Position numbers and translations under genes: made by a program. From Phocoena phocoena (taxonomy: Eukaryota > Chordata > Mammalia > Artiodactyla > Phocoenidae), in the NCBI RefSeq assembly GCF_963924675.1, contig NC_089234.1, positions 57,578,909 through 57,642,908 on the forward strand: a stretch of 64,000 bases of DNA, given 5' to 3'. Below are positions 33,853-46,900 of the stretch, piece after piece. The notes under the pieces were generated by a model. It saw only the letters and a list, made by a program, of their open reading frames with translations, was not told where the DNA came from and searched no databases. Within the stretch, counting starts at the first letter, position 1. Each line of letters starts with the position of its first letter.

Positions 33853-35560
33853 ATTATTGCTATGGTTTGACGTGTCTACCATGTTACCTCTGTTTTCTCT
33901 TTGTATCTTATTTTTTTGTTCTGTTTTTCCCCCTTTCCTGCCTTCTTTTAAAGTATTTTTTAGAGTATCATTTTAATTTATCTACTGTTTTTTTAGTTCT
34001 ATTTCTTGCGTTATTTTTTATGAATTCCTCTAAGATTACAATACACTTTCTTCATTTGTCACAGTCTGCTTAGAACTAGTACTGTACCACTTCATGTAAA
34101 ATGAAGAAATCATGCAACCATAATGAGTCCATTATCTCACCTCCAGACTTTATGTCATATATACTATCTCTACATAAACTATACACTCCAAAATACAACA
34201 TTAAAGTTTGGGGGTTAAACACTCACATGTGTTTTAAAGAAATTAAGAGGAAAATTAGTCCTTTTGTTTGTTTACCCACATATTTATCACAACTGATGCT
34301 CTTCTTGCTTCCTCAAGTTGAGTTTCCGTTCTTCAGCCTGTAGAACCTCCTTTATCCTTTCTTGGCACGCAGGTCTGCTAGTTATTATCTTATTTTTTTT
34401 TTCTATGTGATAATGTCTGTATTTTATCTTCATTCTTCAAGGATATTTTTGTCGGATCAAGAATTCTGGATTTACAGAGGTTTTTTGTTTTGTTTTTCTC
34501 TTTGTAAGCCCTTTAAAGATGTTCTCCTACTGTCTCTGGCATCCACTGTTTCTGATAAGAAACTAAGGTAATTCAACTTATCTCAGTAACTCCTATAAGA
34601 AATTTACATTTTTCTCTAGTTAATTTTTCTTAGAAGTTTGAGATGTGCCTAAGTGTGGTTTTATTTAAATTAATCCTGCTTGGTGCTCACTGAGCACCTT
34701 GCGTGTATAAATTTATGTCATTCATCACATTTGGGATATTTTCAGCCATTCTTTCTTCAATTTTTTTTTTTTTTTTTGCCCCATTTTCTCATTTCTCCTT
34801 CTGGAACTCCAATAGGTTAGAATTTACATTAGAACATATAGTACAGCTTGTGATATTGTCCCACAGGTCCTTGTGGTTCTGTTTACTTTTTTCTTTTCTC
34901 GATTTTTCAGATTGAATAATTTCCATCAATCTTTCTAAAATGTCTGACTCTTCTTCTGTCACCTCCATTGTACCACTAAACTCATCCAGTGAATTTTTTG
35001 TTTGCTGTAGTTTTCAGTGCTAGATTATTATAATACTATTATTAGAATAGAATAACATAATCACATAATAGAATACTAATTCTCTTCTAAGATTTCCTAT
35101 CCTGTCCTACATTGTGACCATATTTCCCTTTATGTCTTTCTTCATATTTTGTAATTAGCAACTTTACAATCTTTGCTGTTCCATCACCTGGGTCACCTTG
35201 GGGTTGGTCTCTATTGACTACTTTTTATAACGCAGTGAGTAATTTTAGATTGTAGCCTGTATGTCCTGAATGATATGCTGTAGAAATCCTGGATTCTGTT
35301 AAGTTCCTCTGACGGTATTTTTTAAGCAAGCCATTAACTTGGCTGAAAGCAAACTGCAAAACACTGTCCTCCCTGCGGTAGGCAGCAGTTTAAATTTCAC
35401 TCCAACTGTTTTTGTTTTACAAGTTTGAAATCTACTCTTGTGGTTCAGGGTCCAACTATAGATTTGGGCAGATTTTACACATGAGATTTGGGGTTCCATT
35501 CACTGGCTCACTCCTTACAGGGATTTGCCTCTTTTCAGCAGCTAAGGTCACCCTAAACCT
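33853..35560 (-). mobile_element. old antisense L1, right part (ORF1 and upstream)
   Basis: Reads as antisense L1M ORF1 region: ttcttggcacgcaggtctgc (34,357-34,376), tcaaggatatttttgtcgga, gatgttctcctactgtctct, gggatattttcagccattct, cttctggaactccaatagg and ttccatcaatctttctaaaa. Near 35,170-35,290 the text matches the region upstream of the ORF1 coiled coil. The full-length L1 at 26,466-33,840 sits inside this element, at its ORF2 start. Confidence 0.75.
34759..34779. repeat. poly-T run
   Basis: A run of about 17 T within the antisense L1 fossil. Confidence 0.8.
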
Positions 35561-36239
35561 CGGTCTCTGATTATTCAAGCCAAAAAAAAAAGTATGATTT
35601 CTATCGAGTTTTTCCTTTCCACATGGCACAGACTAAAGCCTGTCCTCAAGATAAAACCTGTAGAAAATGAGAAACTGACCCTACTCCTTACCCTTCCCTT
35701 CAAGTGCCAACCCCCCTCCAGGAACTGCCCGCTTCTTCCTCCCTCAGTAATTATATAAGAATAGTAGCTCTCTAGTTTTCCTTACCACTTTCTTGTAAGG
35801 CAATAGCCAACAACTAGTGAGGACCCACCAAATTCTCCTCGTGAGGGTCAGCAACTGTCCCCTGCATCAGATATACATGGATTCTGAAATCCTAGCCCCT
35901 CGAGACTGACTGTAAGGGACCATCAGATTATCCTGTCCTAGTTCTTATCAGGCAGGAATCTCCTCTACACTGGCTGATTGGAGACATTCAGCTGATGTTG
36001 CAAAGCAGACAAGTGAACTGAATTCCAAAATCTCACTTGTCCCTCTAGAAGGGGAGACCAGACATACAAACTGCTTCACCTTTGGCAGAGGACCGGTTGA
36101 AGGGCAGCCATCATAAAAGTAATTAAGAAGAAAACAGCTGAAATTTTAACAAATTTGTAAATGCTAGATGTGGGCACGCCAGAAAGTTTAAAATTCCTGA
36201 CCTTCCCAGATACAAGAAGAGTCTGTAGCTACTCACCAG
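35561..36239. other. non-coding DNA between two L1 fossils
   Basis: No family recognised with confidence and no coding signal. It may include L1 5' sequence too decayed to name. Confidence 0.35.
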
Positions 36240-39200
36240 CCTTCTTCCCCCATGGTGCTCACAGGAGATTAAGACCACGCAAGAGACATTGGAGAACCCC
36301 CAACATTGTGCACAGGCATGAAATCTTGCCTACTTTCAGAACCTTCTCTCGTTTAAAAAAGAACAAAATCAAACAAACAAACAAACAAAAAAACAGCCAT
36401 AAGCCACTAAGGAGGAATAGTCCCAGGTAAAGGTACACTGCCACTAATGAAGAGCTAGAAGCAAAAGACATCTGCTCCTGAGGAAAGGGGCAGAAAAACC
36501 TGTTCAGGCACAGCACCTTGCATAGATCGAAAGCAGGGGCCTGCTCTCCTACTCAAGAGCATCCACTAATATGAGACAGAGAAAAAATTTAGGCCTGGGA
36601 CTTATGCACTCAAGACCTGCCTAGGACAGACTGGAGTAGGAGAAGAGAAAAAACGCTCCCAGCACCACAAGGCTCATAGTGAGTAACCAGCAACAGCAGT
36701 CTAGCCCTCAGGGAGGGGAAAAGGCATGGACATGGTACAAGCATATGGCACCTGCTGAGCAGTAAGGATAGAGTGGGAACGAGAGGAAAACCGTCTATGT
36801 CTCCAGGCTTCTCACTAAACACAAGGCACCGCTGGAGGAATTTGAAGTATGTCTTACAAAAACACTCAGACCCAGCTCAATTACTGACTCTATTGATTTA
36901 ACTACCCACAGTAATATCCCAACAGAAGCATCTCCATTTTCAAGTACTATTGACCTCGATCTCTACTGTTGTTTTACACGTGCTGTCCAGAATTGAATCA
37001 AAAATTATATGACACACAAAAAGCAAGGAGAAAAGATTCTTCATCCAAAGATAAAGTAGTCAACATTACCAGAATGAGAGGTGATGCAGATGTTGGGATT
37101 AACAGATGGGAACTTAAAATAACTATTACTGCTTTTTTTTAATCCAGAAGAAAAGGTGAACATCATGGATGAGCAGATGTGTAATTTCCAGAAGAAAAAA
37201 ATGGAAACTATAAAAATGAGTCAAATGAAAGTGCTAAAAATAAAAAGCATGATAGCAAAGAGGAAGAATTCCTTCAACGGGCTTATCAGCAGACCATACA
37301 CAGCACAGAAAAGGATTTTTGAACCTAAGTGAATAAGAAATTATCCAAATTAATTATGCAGAAAATGGTGGAAAAACTAAGCAGAGCACCCAAGAGCTAT
37401 GGGATGATCCCAAAAAAGTGTAACATATATTTGGAATCCCAAAAGCAGATGAGAGAGAAAAAAGAGCAGAAAAAAAGTTTGAAGAGATAATAGCCAAGAA
37501 TTTTCCAAAATTGATGAAAAACATCAAATCACAGTTCAAAGAACCTCAGAAATCCCCAAGTGCGGGAGGAAGGGCATAGGCACCTCACAGTAAAACTCCT
37601 AAAAACAAAAGATAAAGTGAAACTCTTAAAGCAACCAGAGAGAAAAAGAAACAGATACAGAAGAACAAAGCTGAGAAAGACATCAGACTTCTCAACAGAA
37701 AAACTACAAGGCAGAATGAAATGGAATGGCATCATTAAAGTACTGCAAGCAAAAACTGTCTACGAGGAATTCATTCACACTGAAATTAACTTCTAAAAAT
37801 GAAGGTGAGATGAAGATTGAAACAAAAACAAAGAATTCGCTGCCAGCATAGCTGTATTAAAAAGACGTTAAAGAAAGTTCTTTAGGCAAGAGTCTGGTAC
37901 CAGAAGGAAATCTGGATCTACATAAAGAAATAAAGAGCTCCATAAATGGTAAAAATGTGGATAATGTGATTTTTTTTTCTTAATTTTCATCTCCTTAAAA
38001 GATACTGGCTCTGAAAAATATATTTAATTTGCAAATAGACCAAACTAGAAAAATTTTAAAGACTGATTTTCCTTTAGAATAAGCAAATTAAAACTATTTT
38101 CCCTGGTTTAAAAAACGATAACTGCTGTCTAAAGAAAAATAACAATAATCTGTGGAGTTTAAACATATGTAAGAAGTAACATGTAAGGTAACAATAAAAC
38201 AGAAGACGGGCAGGAGGAAACTGAAGTATACCATAGTGAGATTCTTAAACTACACCAAAAATGGTATATTATTTGAAAACAAACTGTGATAAGATGTATA
38301 CAATGCATGCTAAAGCTAACAAAAAAAAGTTTTAAAGAGAAAAAAAATTTAAGCCCATGATGGAGATAAAACAGAATCGTATATATTTATAAGTAATCTA
38401 AAAGGAGGCATGAAATGAAGAAAACAGGAATAGAGAACAGATGGGACAAACAGAAAGCCATTTGCAAAATGTTAGATTTAAAACCAAGTATACCGATAAT
38501 TTTATTAAATGTAAATGGCCCAAACATTCCAAGTGAAATGCAGAAATCATCAGATTGGATATGAAAAAATTCACTATACATGTAAATTCAGAGATACATT
38601 AAGAGTAAAAAATATACCACACAAAAGTTGAAATCTCTGTAATAAAGTAATACAAAGTGGGCTTCAAAACAAGGAATATTTTCAAGCACCAAAGAGTCAA
38701 TTAATCAATAAGACATAACCATATGTATGTGACCAACAAAATACATAAAAATTTGATCAAACTGAAATAAGAAACAATAAAAACCAAAATTATATCTGAG
38801 GATTTCAATACTCCTCCAATTTATATTAAAAGTAAACCATACAACTCAGTAAAGATATAAAAGACTTGAACAACACTATGAACCAACTGGACTTAACTGA
38901 CATTTACAGAAGACTCCAACCAACAACAGCAGCAGCCACATTCTTTGCAAAAGCCCAAGGAACATGCGCCAAGATAGACTTGTCTGAGATGTTTATAACT
39001 GCTTTATGTATAATAGTCAGAAACCTTAAATAATCCAAATGTCCATCAAATGGCGAACGTGTCCGCATACTGTAGTACATCCACACAATGGAATACTATT
39101 CAGCAATATAAAGGAATAAACATACATGCAACAACGCAGGCCCATCTCAGAAGCATCGTGCTAAGTGAAAGAAGACAGGCACAGAAGGCGACATATACTA

Positions 39201-39475
39201 TATGATTCTATTTTTCTGATATTTTGGGAAAAGGCAAAGCTACAGACACAAAAATTAGATCCGCGCATGGCCAGGAGCTAGGGATAGGAAAAGGACAATA
39301 AGGGGGCACAAGGGACCTTTCTGGGGTCATGGAAACGTTCTACCTATCTTGATCGTGGTGCTGGTTACATGACTGCATACATTTGTCAGAAATCGCCTGT
39401 TCCCTTACGAAGGGAATTTATTGTATGCAAATTCTATCTCACTAATCTGACCTTTAAGATAAAAAATAAACTTAA
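36240..39475 (+). mobile_element. old L1 with internal deletion
   Basis: Sense-orientation L1M fossil. A probable 5' UTR occupies about 36,240-37,050. ORF1 follows, with agagataatagccaagaatt and ttccaaaattgatgaaaaac, ctgcaagcaaaaactgtcta, and the end near 37,880. The ORF2 start is seen at about 38,500 (ttaaatgtaaatggcccaaa). After about 38,940 the text jumps to the ORF2 C-terminus/3' UTR (tccacacaatggaatactat at 39,079, ttgatcgtggtgctggttac at 39,349). The reverse-transcriptase core is therefore missing, either by deletion or because two insertions are adjacent. Confidence 0.72.
36372..36395. repeat. (CAAA)n simple repeat
   Basis: Four to five units of aaac, interrupted at the right end by a short A run. 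Confidence 0.8.
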
Positions 39476-41449
39476 ATGTTGTCACCCGAGATAGGAAATA
39501 GCTCAAAAATATAATGATATTAATAATAAACTCTTAATGTGTTTATTCAGATCAGCAGAGGCCTTGATTTACTTTCCTGGAAAAAACTTTTTGAGGAGCT
39601 ATGTCCTTCTACTGCCTCACACAAAACTTCATTGAGGTTTCATCACAAAGAGGCCTGCACAACAAAAAATAAATATTTCCAATGCATTCTTAGATCTCTT
39701 TTATACCACAGCAACCAAAAATATAAGAAATGTTACAGATTTCAGTAACATGAAGTTACATGAAAATTTATTTTCATGTCTGATGGACCACTCAGAATCT
39801 GGTACTGAGTTGTCCTCCTTAAGAACACGGAGCACTCACGGAGCTCTCGGCAGCAGAAGACCATGTGGAGAGACTTTGTTGAGAAGAGAAACTGTGGGCT
39901 GTCCAGGTCAGAAGGAATCTAATTAGCAGGAAAGAAGGCCTAGGCTGGGCCCTGGACTCCTGGGTCCAGCCCAGGGTATTAAAATAAGAGCTCCTCAGTC
40001 TTGGATGGGGAAGGTACTCTCAGAGCTCTTCCTTGGGCAAGGCCAGGGCACAGAGGGCGTCTTCCTGCGTAGAAGGGAGATGCTAGCTAAAGCTCCTGGA
40101 GCCTTGCTGGTTTCTGCCAGAGGAAGTCAATACTGGGCCCTCTTTTCATCACTAGAGGTTAACCTGCAAAAATATTAAATACCATCCTGCTCTGAAGAAG
40201 AGTCATTAGAAGAGTTCACAATGTTGCAACCAAACCCAAAATAACTTTCTTAATTATCCGTTAAGGGCTCCTGACAGGCCATCTCTAGAGAAACATTTGT
40301 CTGTCCCCTGAGTGGTTTTTTTCCCCCTTTTAAATGTAGTCTTTCACCACTGTGTTTATACTTGCCACAAGGTACAGCGTGATTAACACAGAAAAAATAA
40401 ATATGAAAAATCTTACAATCAAATTAAGGAGGGCACTTGATAAAATGAGGCCTCTTCTTGTGAGTAATTTGAAAGAATAACTGTTTTTCATTACAACCTC
40501 AGCTCCCAGCAGGTCCTACATAAACCAAGCCAGCTGTGGTTCAAGCAAAGGTCCAAAGGAGGACCCACTTGAGGTGTGGGTAAATCACAGTTGTGATCCC
40601 GGACCAGGTTTCTATCTCTTTTATCCCCCTTAATAAATTGGGCTTGACCTGAAACTCCAAGAAAGTTAATTTATAACAGCCAATTTCTTTTTTCTTTTTT
40701 TTTTTTAACATCACAGCTCACCTCTCTTTTTCTTTTAAATTTAAACCATTATGACAAATAGAGATTTATTATATACCATAAACACATGTGGCTTGAGCCC
40801 TGGTATTTCGTCTGGAAGCTCAGATGGGGCGGTAAGCTGCTGGTGCAATCAGGAAATGCCATGTGGCATTCCTGATAAAGATGAAACACACGCATTCCAC
40901 AGTGCATCCTGTGGCCACTGTGGTTTTGACCATTGTGTAGGCACCACAGACCCAGCGCAGGCTGTAAACTGAAAGATGATTCCACTAGGCCAGGGAGTGG
41001 TACTGTCTGTTAGAGCCACACTCACCCAAATCAGTGCTGAGATCGTCACAAGGGCTTTTAATTAGCCATGAGCACAGAGAGGCAGAGAAGTGTCCCGAGA
41101 CACTCCTCAAACCTGGGCCTGGTCTCGTCCTCCTCACGTGCCCCTAACATAACCCTGCAAGTGGTTCATATGTTTTGATCCAGAGACACTCAATAACGCT
41201 GAACAGAATCATCCTGAAACATCATTACTGATGAGTCAATGGAATCTTGATGGAAGTGGGTTAGGAACTTTATTTGCCATCAGGCCAAAATCAGGAAGAG
41301 ACTCCTGGTCCTACTTCTCCCTTCTCCCATCCAGGCTAAAAGGACCTGTTCCTCTTCAGCTGATCACTCATATACATCCTCACTGGCAATGATACTTGGT
41401 GTGACCAGCTAAGCAGGGTTCCCTGGGAGGTGATATTAACTGGTGGTAA
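39476..41449. other. single-copy non-coding DNA with a palindrome
   Basis: Mostly repeat-free. Notable points are a T-rich run at 40,687-40,706, an imperfect palindrome at 40,849-40,875 and two RUNX-like words (tgtggttt at about 40,919 and ccaccaca at about 40,942). No exon is supported; short frames at 40,749-41,049 overlap on both strands. Confidence 0.45.
40849..40875. other. imperfect palindrome
   Basis: The left arm tcaggaaatgcca and the right arm tggcattcctga are complementary over 12 bases with a single bulged A and a 2-base centre. It could extrude as a cruciform or be a dimeric binding site; the right arm contains cattcc, a TEAD-type word. Function unknown. Confidence 0.7.
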
Positions 41450-41580
41450 AAGACAAACTTTGGAGTCAACCTTTGCTTCAGCACTCCCCAAATTCTCCAT
41501 CTGTAAAATGGGAATACTAGTAAGCATCCTATATGACTGTTGGGAAGGATTCAGTGAAATAATATATAGAAATTACACAG
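41450..41580 (+). repeat. MIR fragment
   Basis: tggagtcaacctttgcttc, then ctccatctgtaaaatgggaa and ggaaggattcagtgaaataa follow the sense MIR core. Confidence 0.75.
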
Positions 41581-41699
41581 ATGGCCCCAATCCATTATGA
41601 AAACTTTAGAGATTCTCTGTTATAATCTAATCAGCCACACATTAGCACAATAGTTAAAAGCTATCAGTAAATATATTAGTAGTAAACTTCCCATATGCG

Positions 41700-41815
41700 T
41701 AGAACTTCTCTCCAGAACTACAATAAAGGTTCCTCAAGGGCAGAACCTCCATCTTTATTCTTCCTCTGCTTTGCGTATAGTTCCCAGGCACCGTCAACTT
41801 ACTAATAAACACTGA
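41700..41815 (+). repeat. L2 LINE 3' end
   Basis: aggttcctcaagggcagaac, ctttgcgtatagttcccagg and actaataaacactg are the last segments of L2 in order. Confidence 0.7.
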
Positions 41816-42629
41816 TCACATCAATTCTACCATTATTCCTTGTAAAACAGATGTACAAAAATACAGATGAAAAAGGAAAGGTAAAATCATCCTTGATCCC
41901 TACACTACAAGTAACTAGTTAATACCCTGACATTAAGTTTTCCTTTCCTTTTGCTATGCATGCACAGGTTTTAAAGTACAACTAAGGTCCACAGCGTACA
42001 TACTATTTCATAGCCCACTTTTTTACCTTACGAGGAGTTCAGGGATAGTTTAACCCCTACCATTCGACATTATTCAGAAACATGACCTTGGAAGGCAGCA
42101 CAGCAGGCCATTCTGTGGCTCTATCACTCACTGTTCTCATCCACCATCTTGTAAGTGGGGAACACTTGTGATACTAGAGCTCAATAAGACCAATGAAACC
42201 AGACAATGTGCATGGAATCACGGGACACTGTGCCTAATACTGAGCAACAGTCAGCAAATGTTCTCTCTTTCCTCCTCTGTGTGTCTGAGGTCTTCAGAGA
42301 AACTTCAAAGATTCCAACGACCACCATGAAATAAGGCTTCTCGGCACAGAAAGAACTGAACCCCAAGACCATCTCTGTAAGTCTTCTACCCATCTCCTTC
42401 AGCTCCCAGAACAAGATTTTGGATCATGACAGAGTCTGCGTAAGCTTCACGGTCATTATAAATAATAATCCTACTTCTCTACTCCTGTGTCCTTCCAGAA
42501 TCCAGAGCTCTCAGATTGGAAGTTGTGTCACTAAAGGTGTCTCTACTTATTTCAGACATGTTGGACGTGCCTTCCTAAGCAGACTTAAGTTCTAGACCAT
42601 AAAAGGAAGCTTAATATTATAAAGAAGAG
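41816..42629. other. single-copy non-coding DNA
   Basis: No recognised repeat or coding signal. Confidence 0.4.
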
Positions 42630-42775
42630 AAGACCTGGGGTGAGGAGACCTGAGTACTAGTCCCAACTTTGCCATCTGCTAGCAGCCATCATTTTGGATA
42701 AATAAGCTCCCTTTCTGGGTCTCAGTTTTCTCATCTGTAAAATGTAATGCTGCAGTAAGATCATCTCCAGATTCA
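42630..42775 (+). repeat. MIR
   Basis: ggagacctgagtactagtcc, caactttgccatctgctagc, then ggtctcagttttctcatctg and taaaatg follow the MIR core in sense orientation. Confidence 0.85.
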
Positions 42776-42884
42776 TTATGTCAACACCTTGAGGGCACCA
42801 ACCAATTTATACAACCAGTCATTTGCTTACTAAGGTCTAGTGTAAGCCAGACACTAGCCTACAGGCTTTGTCCTACAATATAGT

Positions 42885-43005
42885 ACTATCACAGCAGAGA
42901 AGAAAACTGAGACCTAGAGAGGTTAAGCAACAAGCCCAAAGTCATGCAGTACAACCATCATTTGAATCCAGGTGTATGTCTAAAGCCTGTGTTCATGACC
43001 AGAAA
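42885..43005 (-). repeat. MIR, antisense
   Basis: gaaaactgagacctagagag, gttaagcaacaagcccaaag and tcatgcagt form the antisense MIR core. It faces the sense MIR 110 bases upstream. Confidence 0.85.
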
Positions 43006-43164
43006 GCTCTATACGTCTCAGATCCTTTGGTTCTGGGCTCCCCACAGCAGCTCCAAGTTCTCTGCAACACTTGTGGATGGACAGATTGTGGTTTCTGACT
43101 CAGTCCATGGACTTTTATTACTGAGAGCTTATTTCTATACATCCTTGTGCTAAACAATACTGAC

Positions 43165-43655
43165 ATTTAGGACCCGACAATTCTTTGTTGTGGGCACTGT
43201 CCTGTGCGTTGTAGGATGTTTAGCAGCATCTCCAGCCTCTACCCACTAGATGCCAGTAGCAACCACCCTCCCAACTGTGCCCATCCAATGCTCCCAGCAA
43301 GGGGCGAGTCAGAATTGTCCCTCGGGACTTCCCTGGTGGCACAGTGGTTAAGAATCCACCTGCCAATGCAGGGGACACGGGTTCGAGCCCTGGTCCAGGA
43401 AGATCCCACATGCCGCAGAGCAGCTAAGCCCGTGCGCCACAACTACTGAGCCCGCGTGCTGCAACTACAGAAGCCTGCACGGCTAGAGCCCCTATTCCGC
43501 AACAAGAGACGTCACTGCAACGAGAAGCCCGAACACCGCAACGAAGAGTAGCCCCCACTCGCCGCAACTAGAGAAATCCCATGCACAGCAAAGACCCAAC
43601 GTGGCAAAAAATAAATAAACTTATTTTGAAAAACTGTCCCTGAGAACCACCACAT
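43165..43655. mobile_element. MER20-like DNA transposon, split by a SINE
   Basis: attctttgttgtgggcactg, gtaggatgtttagcagcatc and ctacccactagatgccagta are the diagnostic inner segments of MER20, a short hAT-Charlie element. Its end resumes after the nested SINE as gtccctgagaaccaccac (about 43,637-43,654). The outer terminal base pairs are degraded. Confidence 0.85.
43324..43630 (+). mobile_element. CHR-type SINE, long class, nested in MER20
   Basis: The head acttccctggtggcacagtg is at 43,327, the B-box gggttcgagccctgg is near 43,380, and the 3' part has gccgcaactagagaaatccc, gcaaagacccaacgtgg and an (AAAT)n tail. A duplication aa(t/c)tgtccct lies at 43,313-43,322 and 43,632-43,641. Confidence 0.93.
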
Positions 43656-45159
43656 TAAAACAAAACACACTGAAAACACAGGAAAAGCAGGCTTGAATAA
43701 AGCATTAGTCTAATACCATATGAATGGTAACAAAAGAAATGGCGTCAAATAATCACATGAAATTCCAACAACACATCCCTACTTAAAAACGCACCTGACT
43801 TATAAGCATGCCCCATGCAGGAAAAACACTACAGCACAGACAGGAGGACGGGTTTACACTCTTGTCCCAGTACTAAAGGCAGGGTTAGGGCCAATCTTTT
43901 TGCTGCATAGCAGAAGAGGGGGTTTCTCCCTTTCCAAGTTATAGGGAGAAAGCAAGAAAAACTGTTGTCCTAGCATTCCATATCCAAGCTAGGACCCTGA
44001 AGGTATTTTCCAGTAGAAACAATGCTATAATGGTGAGGGTCTCAGGCTAGCCCGCAAAAGTATTTTACCTAAAATGGTGCTCTTCTGCACAATTTGGTGA
44101 GATAGCCTGGAAACTTAACATCATTTAAGCCTGCGTTTTGTAAGAATATAAATTCTAAATATGCACTAACAATTGACCACAAATTTGGGGAGCCAGTGAC
44201 TAAATATAAGGTAAGTAACCACAATCAAATCTGTTCTCTACCTGCTCTTACCCAAAAGTTCCCATTAATCTGTCTCCTTCCTCTTAGGTTCTCCATCAAA
44301 ACTTATCACGTGAGTATAAACACACACACAGCTTCTTTTCATTCTTAAGCACGTCTACAGTTGAATTTTTTCAGGGATCTTTCCTGGCACTCTTTTGAAG
44401 TTGGTTTTTGGTGTGAAACTGTGCTTGGAGCGAGGTGGGGTGAGGAACCCAAACTTTAAATATGCCAGAAAGCACAAGCCCCAGTGGGGAAATGCATTCA
44501 GGGACCCTTATATCAGAATTAGTAAGCTTCTGTCACTGACGGGAGTGAAAATCCAGAAGTGCCATAGATCATCACGGACATTTCAGCTTACCATTGTATT
44601 TTATTGGCAAAATTACATTCCAGGAAGGGGAAGAGGGAAGAAGGGAGAATAGGTGTAGGGAGGGAGGAAAAGCCACATAAAAGTTCTGAAATATATCAAT
44701 GTCCAGAAATGGGAAAGGAAAAAAATTAAAAGAAGCCTTTGGAGAAGTTAAAAAACATGAAATAAAACATCTATCTTATTTCAGAATCCTGGAGTAAATA
44801 ATATTTCTGATGCCCCCATGGAGAGTCAAATCCAGCCAGCAAGGCAAACACAAATACAAATAACTACTGGGCTAGCGAATTAGGGAAGGCACACAGAGGA
44901 ATTTAAAAACACGATGAGGGTTTTGTTCAGAAATGGGATCCTTCCTCTCTCCTCCCCTCCCCAATTTTATTTTCTTCAAGTAAAATCCATTATTTTGAAA
45001 ACACCATTTGAAATCCTAAAGAAATAGCAAAACACAGTACTGTGGTCTTCCAAAGTAATATCTCTTGTTTACAACCATATAAATTTAGCCCCTGGCACTA
45101 CAGGGCTTATAGAATAGAATAGAGTTATTTTAACAGTGCCCTGTTAAAGAAGAAGCAAA
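43656..45159. other. single-copy non-coding DNA
   Basis: No repeat or exon recognised. Confidence 0.45.
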
Positions 45160-46900
45160 ACGTTCAGCTCATTTTCTCCAGCGGGAGGGACACATGGCCT
45201 CCTGCGAGAGAGGGAACATGCCTAAGTCATTACCGCGGGAAAGCAATCCGTCAAAGCCAGGTCGCTCTGGCACGGCCAACACCACTGGCGAGACCACAGA
45301 GGCAGCCTCTGCTTGCAATTACCAGGGAAGGACCTTGGCATTGGCAGCCTGCTATCAATTACTACCCTGGCCTCACCGCCTGGACTTGTCAATTTCCCAG
45401 GGTCTTCTGTTTTGTAACAGTAAGAAAAAGGGCTCCTCCTGACTGATTCTTGGAAGTTCCTCATGTGTTATGTCACTCCTCGGTGTCATTAACAATTCAA
45501 TTAAAATTTCACAGCACACAGGCAGGCAGCTCCGGACAGGGGCGGGGAAGGGGCCCGGCCTAGGAGATTTCCGAAGGGCCTGCAATGGGGCCACGTCGGA
45601 TCAGGCGAATCCAATCTTGCAATTTCTTTGACTTCACAAGTCAGGCTTGCATGTGTCTCCCATCTGACACGATGCTGGTTGTCATCTTGGCAAGATGACA
45701 TGTTTGATGTTCTCACCCCACTGGGGGTATAGTGATGGGAAGGAATTTCAGGCTGGCTGGAAACAAAATTTCACACATTATTTCACTAAAAGTTTTGGCC
45801 CCGTAATAGATAATTATAAATATTCATACTCAGCTCTATTAATCTACAGTGAGTTCTAGAAACTTCTTTTTCTCCACTTTTTTCCCATTGGGGCCTCCTA
45901 TTTTCTTGCTTTCCAGAGTGGGGCTGTCTCTAAGAATTTACAGACAGAGTGTAAATCACAATTAAATTCTTCAGGAAGGTGGATGACTGGGAACGCTAAG
46001 ACAGGGTGGCTGGAAACAAGAAAGGCTCACTACTGTCATTATTAACTCTGTGAGAGTGCAAACACTCCTTTGTCTCACTGGATGACGAAACTATACACGC
46101 TCACGTGCTTTTAAGCATCCCGAGGGTTTAGGGCAAAACTAAAAAAAAAAGTTTCAGGCTTAAGACTTCTGAGGCAGCTTTCTCTCTAACCCTCTCAATG
46201 AGTTTAGTCATGCAAGGAAAGATTCTTTAAAGTTACCAAAGACTTTGTTTAATGCTCAAGAAAATGCAGACTGTCAGCACCCTTTGTCAGGTTTTGGTGG
46301 CTTAAGTCCATTCCCCAATACACTGGTGACCCTCCACCCCTCATTCAGTAGTTTCTTTTTGACATCAAGCGCTGGATAATTGTTTGATTTCCTTCTAGGT
46401 AAAAGGAGATTAAATGCCCAGCTGCAACAGCTGACACACAAAAGGGAAAATATAGTTTAACCACCATATTTATCAAGATAATTTTTCTTCCACACACTGA
46501 TTAATAACATTAGCCAACCATCCCCCTCGGTTTGAGAAGGGGTGGGGAGGGACATGCCCCCCTTAAGAGTATCAGAAACAGGAGTTGACAGTTCAAGGCA
46601 AAAATGATTTGCATGTAAATTCTGATCAAAAGCAAGTCTGCACCCTGAAGTTGTCAAGTTTTGCTACCAATTTGACACTTAAATGGGCTATAGCAAAACT
46701 TGATTTAAACCGAAGAGGAAAAAAACATGGCAACTCAATTACCCCCTAGCAGATCGGATCTGGCAGCTGAGGTCAAACTTTTCACCCTGCCATTACATTT
46801 CTCAATACCTGATGCTTTAAACAAACACTATGTATTCCTCCTTCAATCCTGGAGGAAAATGCATTTCTCAGGACTCCCTACTGTGCCCCAGATTAAAAAA
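45160..46900. other. candidate conserved non-coding region
   Basis: Long repeat-free stretch with regulatory-looking words. Examples are paired ATTA/TAAT sites around 45,805-45,845, gctcacgtgc (an E-box CACGTG) at about 46,099, and an octamer ATTTGCAT at 46,607-46,614 followed by gtaaat. No coding signal survives inspection; the short frames at 45,194-45,716 overlap on both strands. This is the best candidate in the window for host regulatory sequence, but conservation is untested. Confidence 0.35.

Noticed and set aside
40849..40875. microRNA hairpin
   Set aside because: The palindrome has a 2-base loop and arms of only 12 bases, too short for a miRNA precursor.
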